Origin: Sulfotelmatobacter sp963788225
Lineage (GTDB): Bacteria > Acidobacteriota > Terriglobia > Terriglobales > Acidobacteriaceae
Assembly (NCBI GenBank): GCA_963788225.1
Contig: CAWBGI010000002.1
Location: 620,001-684,000, forward strand
Direction: 5' to 3'
Length of the DNA: 64,000 nucleotides
In this document: in pieces, positions 61,071 through 64,000 of the stretch
Layout of the letters: each line of letters starts with the position of its first letter
Numbering within the stretch: the first letter of the stretch is position 1
The notes under the pieces: generated by a model
The model's database searches: none
What the model saw: the letters and a program-made list of their open reading frames with translations, nothing else
What the model was told of the DNA's origin: nothing
Made by a program: the position numbers and the translations under genes

Positions 61071-61874
61071 GTGATGAGTAGCGCTGATAGATATTCTCTG
61101 AGCGACACTCCGGTGATCGCTGAACAAACAGTCAAGGCTCCGGCGATTCGCGCGGAACAGCTTTGCCGTCACTACCGCATGGGCGAGACGCTCATTCGGG
61201 CCGTCGATGGCGTAACTCTCGACGTGCGCGTCGGTGAATTCGTCGCCCTGCTCGGTAGTTCGGGCTCCGGAAAATCTTCAGTATTGAATCTGATCGCGGG
61301 CCTGGATCGTCCCACCTCCGGCAGCGTGATTGTTCACGAACGAAATCTCGCCCAGCTCTCTCGCGAGGAACTCGCCCACTATCGCCTGCATACGGTGGGG
61401 ATGGTTTTCCAGTCATTCAACCTCATCGCCAGCATGACGCTCGCGGAAAATGTGGAATTGCCCATGCGCTTTGCGGAGATCGATCGCGGGAAGCGTGACA
61501 GCCTGGCCCGCGAAGCTCTTGCGAGAGTTGGCCTGCAGGCGCGCAGGGATCATCGTCCCAGCGAACTCTCGGGCGGGGAGCAGCAACGTGCGGCCCTGGC
61601 TAGGGCTCTGATCAATCGTCCTCAGCTCTTGCTCGCCGACGAACCCACCGGCAATCTCGACAGCCACACCGGAACCGAGATCATGGATTTGGTTCGCGAG
61701 TTGAATCGGCAATTGGGAATGACGGTTGTAATGGTGACACACGAGCGTGCTTTGGCCGAGCGCTACGCGCAGCGGCTCATCTTCCTGGCGGATGGCAAAT
61801 TGGTTGGCGATGAATCGAACTCAGCCGTGGCGGCTGTAGCGGGTGATGCCATCGCAGATGGAGGGCGCGCATGA
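61071..61874 (+). CDS. MacB/LolD-type ABC transporter ATPase
   Basis: The ~267-residue ATPase has Walker A LGSSGSGKSS, Q-loop VFQSFNL, signature LSGGEQQRAALARAL, Walker B LLLADEPTGNLD and switch VTHERAL. It drives the FtsX-type permease encoded next, which it overlaps by ATGA (61871-61874). The start is GTG 61071 or ATG 61074, with GAGGAGAGG ~10 bases upstream, overlapping the end of the exporter gene region. It begins 1 base after the exporter stop. Confidence 0.9.
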   Translation: MMSSADRYSLSDTPVIAEQTVKAPAIRAEQLCRHYRMGETLIRAVDGVTLDVRVGEFVALLGSSGSGKSSVLNLIAGLDRPTSGSVIVHERNLAQLSREELAHYRLHTVGMVFQSFNLIASMTLAENVELPMRFAEIDRGKRDSLAREALARVGLQARRDHRPSELSGGEQQRAALARALINRPQLLLADEPTGNLDSHTGTEIMDLVRELNRQLGMTVVMVTHERALAERYAQRLIFLADGKLVGDESNSAVAAVAGDAIADGGRA

Positions 61875-63280
61875 AGCTTCCCGACCTCACCGAACTCGCC
61901 CTGCGCAATCTGCGCGAATCTCTGCTGCGAAACTCGCTGACCACTATCGGCATATCCGTGGGTGTCGCGTCGCTTGTTGCGATGCTTTCTCTAGGAGTAG
62001 GGCTGCAACAGCTCGCCTCGCGGCGGTTGATGAAGTCCGGATTGTTCGATACGGTCGTTGTCACTTCGCGCCGCGATCTGCGCAACTTCAATCGCGAGGA
62101 AGAACGCAGCGGGCCTGCGCCTGGCGAAAGCCGCATCCTCGACGAACCTACGCGGCAGGAGATCGAGCATCTGCCCGGCGTGTCTGAGGCTTATCCCGAC
62201 ATCCGCTTCATCACAGAGTTGCGCTACGAAGACAAACCGCATTTGACAATGATTGCGGCGCTGCCTGCTTCCGCCAAATCGAACGATGCGTTTGAATCAG
62301 TGCAAGGGAACTTCTTCTCTTCCGACGTAGCGCCCGAAGCGATCCTGCAGAAGGCATTCGCCGAAGAGTTACTGGGGAAGACTCCGAAACCCGGCGTGGA
62401 CGTAACGAATGTGAAGGACCTGGCCGACCCTCTGCTTGGGAAAGAACTGACCATGCGCTACGCCCAGAGGGAGACAGCGAAGAGTGCATCTCCGACACAA
62501 GCCAGTGACAGCTCGGCTTCTGGGAGCCAGAGTGTTGCGGGTGCAGCATATTCGGTGGTTTCGCGCGAACAGATACTGAAAATTGTCGGCGTCGCCGATC
62601 TCGATCCCGAGAGCATGCGCGGGCCAACCCGGGCGCGAGTGTTTCTTCCGCTTGGACTGGCCGAGAGCCTGCACGTCATGCAGCCTACGGATCTGCGCGA
62701 AATTTCGCGGTCGGCAAGCGATCAGCCGGTTTATTCTTCAGTGAGCGTGCGAGTCAAAAACCCCAGCCAGGTGCAGAAGGTGGAAGATGCCATCAAGAAA
62801 ATGGGCTTCAACACCTTTTCGATTCTTGATGCCAGCAAGAGCATTCAGCAATTCTTTAAGGTGCTGGACGTGTTTCTTGGAATCTTCGGAAGCCTTGCGC
62901 TGGCTGTCGCTTTCATCGGGATCGTAAACACGCTGGTCATGGCGATCCTCGAGCGCCGCCGCGAGATCGGCATTATGAAAGCCATCGGCGCCAGCGACCG
63001 CGACATTAAAAAACTTTTCTTCGCGGAAGCGGGCGCCATGGGCATTCTGGGCGGCATCGTGGGAGTCGCCCTCGGCTGGGCGATCGGGCAAGTCATCAAC
63101 CTGGGGACCAATGTGTATCTGAAGAGTCAGTCTTTTCCGGCAGAACATTTCTGGTCGGTGCCGTGGTGGCTCGTAGGGTTTGCCTTGCTGTTTTCTTTTC
63201 TCGTGAGTCTAGCTGCCGGCCTTTACCCGGCAGGACGCGCCGCCCGGCTCGATCCGGTGCAGGCTCTACGCTACGAGTAA
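61871..63280 (+). CDS. MacB/FtsX-type ABC transporter permease
   Basis: The 469-residue product has an N-terminal membrane helix (SLTTIGISVGVASLVAMLSLGVGL), a periplasmic domain of ~270 residues and three C-terminal helices with the FtsX signature (LALAVAFIGIVNTLVMAILERRREIGIMKAIGASDRDIKKLFFAEA). It pairs with the ATPase at 61071. An extra Ser/Ala-rich insert lies at ~200-225 of the periplasmic part. It resembles the orphan permease at 34534 in layout. Confidence 0.9.
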   Translation: MKLPDLTELALRNLRESLLRNSLTTIGISVGVASLVAMLSLGVGLQQLASRRLMKSGLFDTVVVTSRRDLRNFNREEERSGPAPGESRILDEPTRQEIEHLPGVSEAYPDIRFITELRYEDKPHLTMIAALPASAKSNDAFESVQGNFFSSDVAPEAILQKAFAEELLGKTPKPGVDVTNVKDLADPLLGKELTMRYAQRETAKSASPTQASDSSASGSQSVAGAAYSVVSREQILKIVGVADLDPESMRGPTRARVFLPLGLAESLHVMQPTDLREISRSASDQPVYSSVSVRVKNPSQVQKVEDAIKKMGFNTFSILDASKSIQQFFKVLDVFLGIFGSLALAVAFIGIVNTLVMAILERRREIGIMKAIGASDRDIKKLFFAEAGAMGILGGIVGVALGWAIGQVINLGTNVYLKSQSFPAEHFWSVPWWLVGFALLFSFLVSLAAGLYPAGRAARLDPVQALRYE

Positions 63281-63290
63281 ACTGAAACGA

Positions 63291-64000
63291 ATGGATCGCC
63301 GGCTCCGAATTATCCTCCGGTTCGCGGTTTGTGCCGTTGCGCTTTCTGCGCATGGGCAAAGCCGCATCGACTGCGACGCGCTGAAGAGCCGCATTCTGAA
63401 ACATCCGGTTCATTACTGCGTCTACCTTCCAGCTGGCTATGACGCCGGCGCTAACGATCACCCCGCATCGAGATATCCAGTGCTTTACTTCCTCCACGGC
63501 CTGGGCGACAACGAACGAACCCTCTTCAACAGCGGCGGATGGACGCTCTTCGACGATCTTCGACGGCAGCACAAGATGGGAGACTTCCTCATTGTCGCGC
63601 CAGAAGGCGGCCAGACGTTTTACATCAATTCCGCCGATGGTTCGGTGCGCTACAGTGATTTCTTCCTGCAAGAATTCATCCCGCTGATCGAAACGAAATA
63701 CCGCATCAGCAAGGGCCGGAGAAATCGGGCGATCAGCGGCATCTCCATGGGTGGTTACGGTGCGCTGCGATTCGCTTTCGCTCATCCCGAAATGTTCTCC
63801 GCCGTCAGCGCGCAAAGCGCAGCGCTATTCACCGAGTCTCCCCAAGAACTGGACGCCGCGGCCAGCTCGGGCGCTGCCCGGGGCAAGTTACTGGCTACAG
63901 TGTTCGGAAGCCCGATTGAGGCGCGGCACTGGAAGGACAATAGTCCATTCGTTCTGGCGCAGAGAAATGTCGCAGGCCTGAGAACGCTTGCAATTTATTT
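63291..64000 (+). CDS. Secreted esterase of the esterase D / alpha-beta hydrolase family (3' end outside window)
   Basis: The reading frame from ATG 63291 is open to the window end (236 residues seen). It has a signal peptide (IILRFAVCAVALSAHGQS), an esterase-type beta core (RYPVLYFLHGLGDNERTLF, oxyanion region ~66-72) and the nucleophile elbow GISMGG with S152. These enzymes cleave acyl or feruloyl esters or transfer mycolate-like groups. The catalytic Asp and His should lie past the window edge. It begins 10 bp after the permease stop. Confidence 0.85.
   Translation, partial: MDRRLRIILRFAVCAVALSAHGQSRIDCDALKSRILKHPVHYCVYLPAGYDAGANDHPASRYPVLYFLHGLGDNERTLFNSGGWTLFDDLRRQHKMGDFLIVAPEGGQTFYINSADGSVRYSDFFLQEFIPLIETKYRISKGRRNRAISGISMGGYGALRFAFAHPEMFSAVSAQSAALFTESPQELDAAASSGAARGKLLATVFGSPIEARHWKDNSPFVLAQRNVAGLRTLAIY

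Overview
The window reads as one chromosomal contig of a soil-type Acidobacteriota, probably Terriglobia. This is inferred from the GloVer-repeat and YVTN beta-propeller secreted proteins, CRTAC1/ASPIC-UnbV protein, MacB-type permeases, four-helix-bundle protein, abundant hairpin repeats and G+C-rich codon use. No rRNA or tRNA gene was seen, so taxonomy rests on gene content.

Positions 1-21066 are a tailed-phage region, almost all on the + strand. In order it holds a tailspike-like glycosidase, a lipoprotein, a glycosyltransferase, terminase large subunit, a HipA-like kinase / four-helix bundle / DUF3037 trio, portal, a secreted cargo protein on the - strand, a protease-like protein, scaffold-like protein, major capsid protein, head-tail and tail proteins, a tail hub and three small late genes. 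No integrase, repressor, tape measure or endolysin is recognisable. Nearly every gene end in 5.8-15.8 kb carries a roughly 31-bp array of four degenerate heptamers. The heptamer sequence differs between sites, but the period and length are the same. Intrinsic terminators and several families of hairpin repeats fill the remaining gaps.

Positions 21073-27363 hold a 2-oxoacid dehydrogenase cluster on the - strand (E1alpha, E1beta, a c-type cytochrome, E2). It is split by an opposite-strand pair: a small winged-helix-like protein and a dGTPase-family HD hydrolase. At 27751 a rhodanese has an in-frame TGA in its active-site loop, followed by a SECIS-like hairpin. It is a selenoprotein candidate.

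Positions 28.7-41.3 kb are accessory. They include a small secreted protein, an M28 peptidase, an intact IS256-family element with a 9-bp target duplication, a ribbon-helix-helix/PIN toxin-antitoxin pair with a palindromic operator over its -10 box, an orphan GvpF/L protein, a MacB-type permease, a GT39-like / membrane protein / 2OG-Fe oxygenase run, and a GloVer-repeat secreted protein.

Positions 41.5-64 kb hold leuCD, an MdtABC-like RND efflux operon, a YVTN lipoprotein and a type III polyketide synthase. The synthase is followed by a FAD oxidoreductase whose nucleotide-binding loop seems lost to a 20-bp slippage deletion. After these come a histidine kinase / response regulator / ASPIC-UnbV operon, an ABC exporter with a MacB-like ATPase-permease pair, and an esterase cut by the window end.
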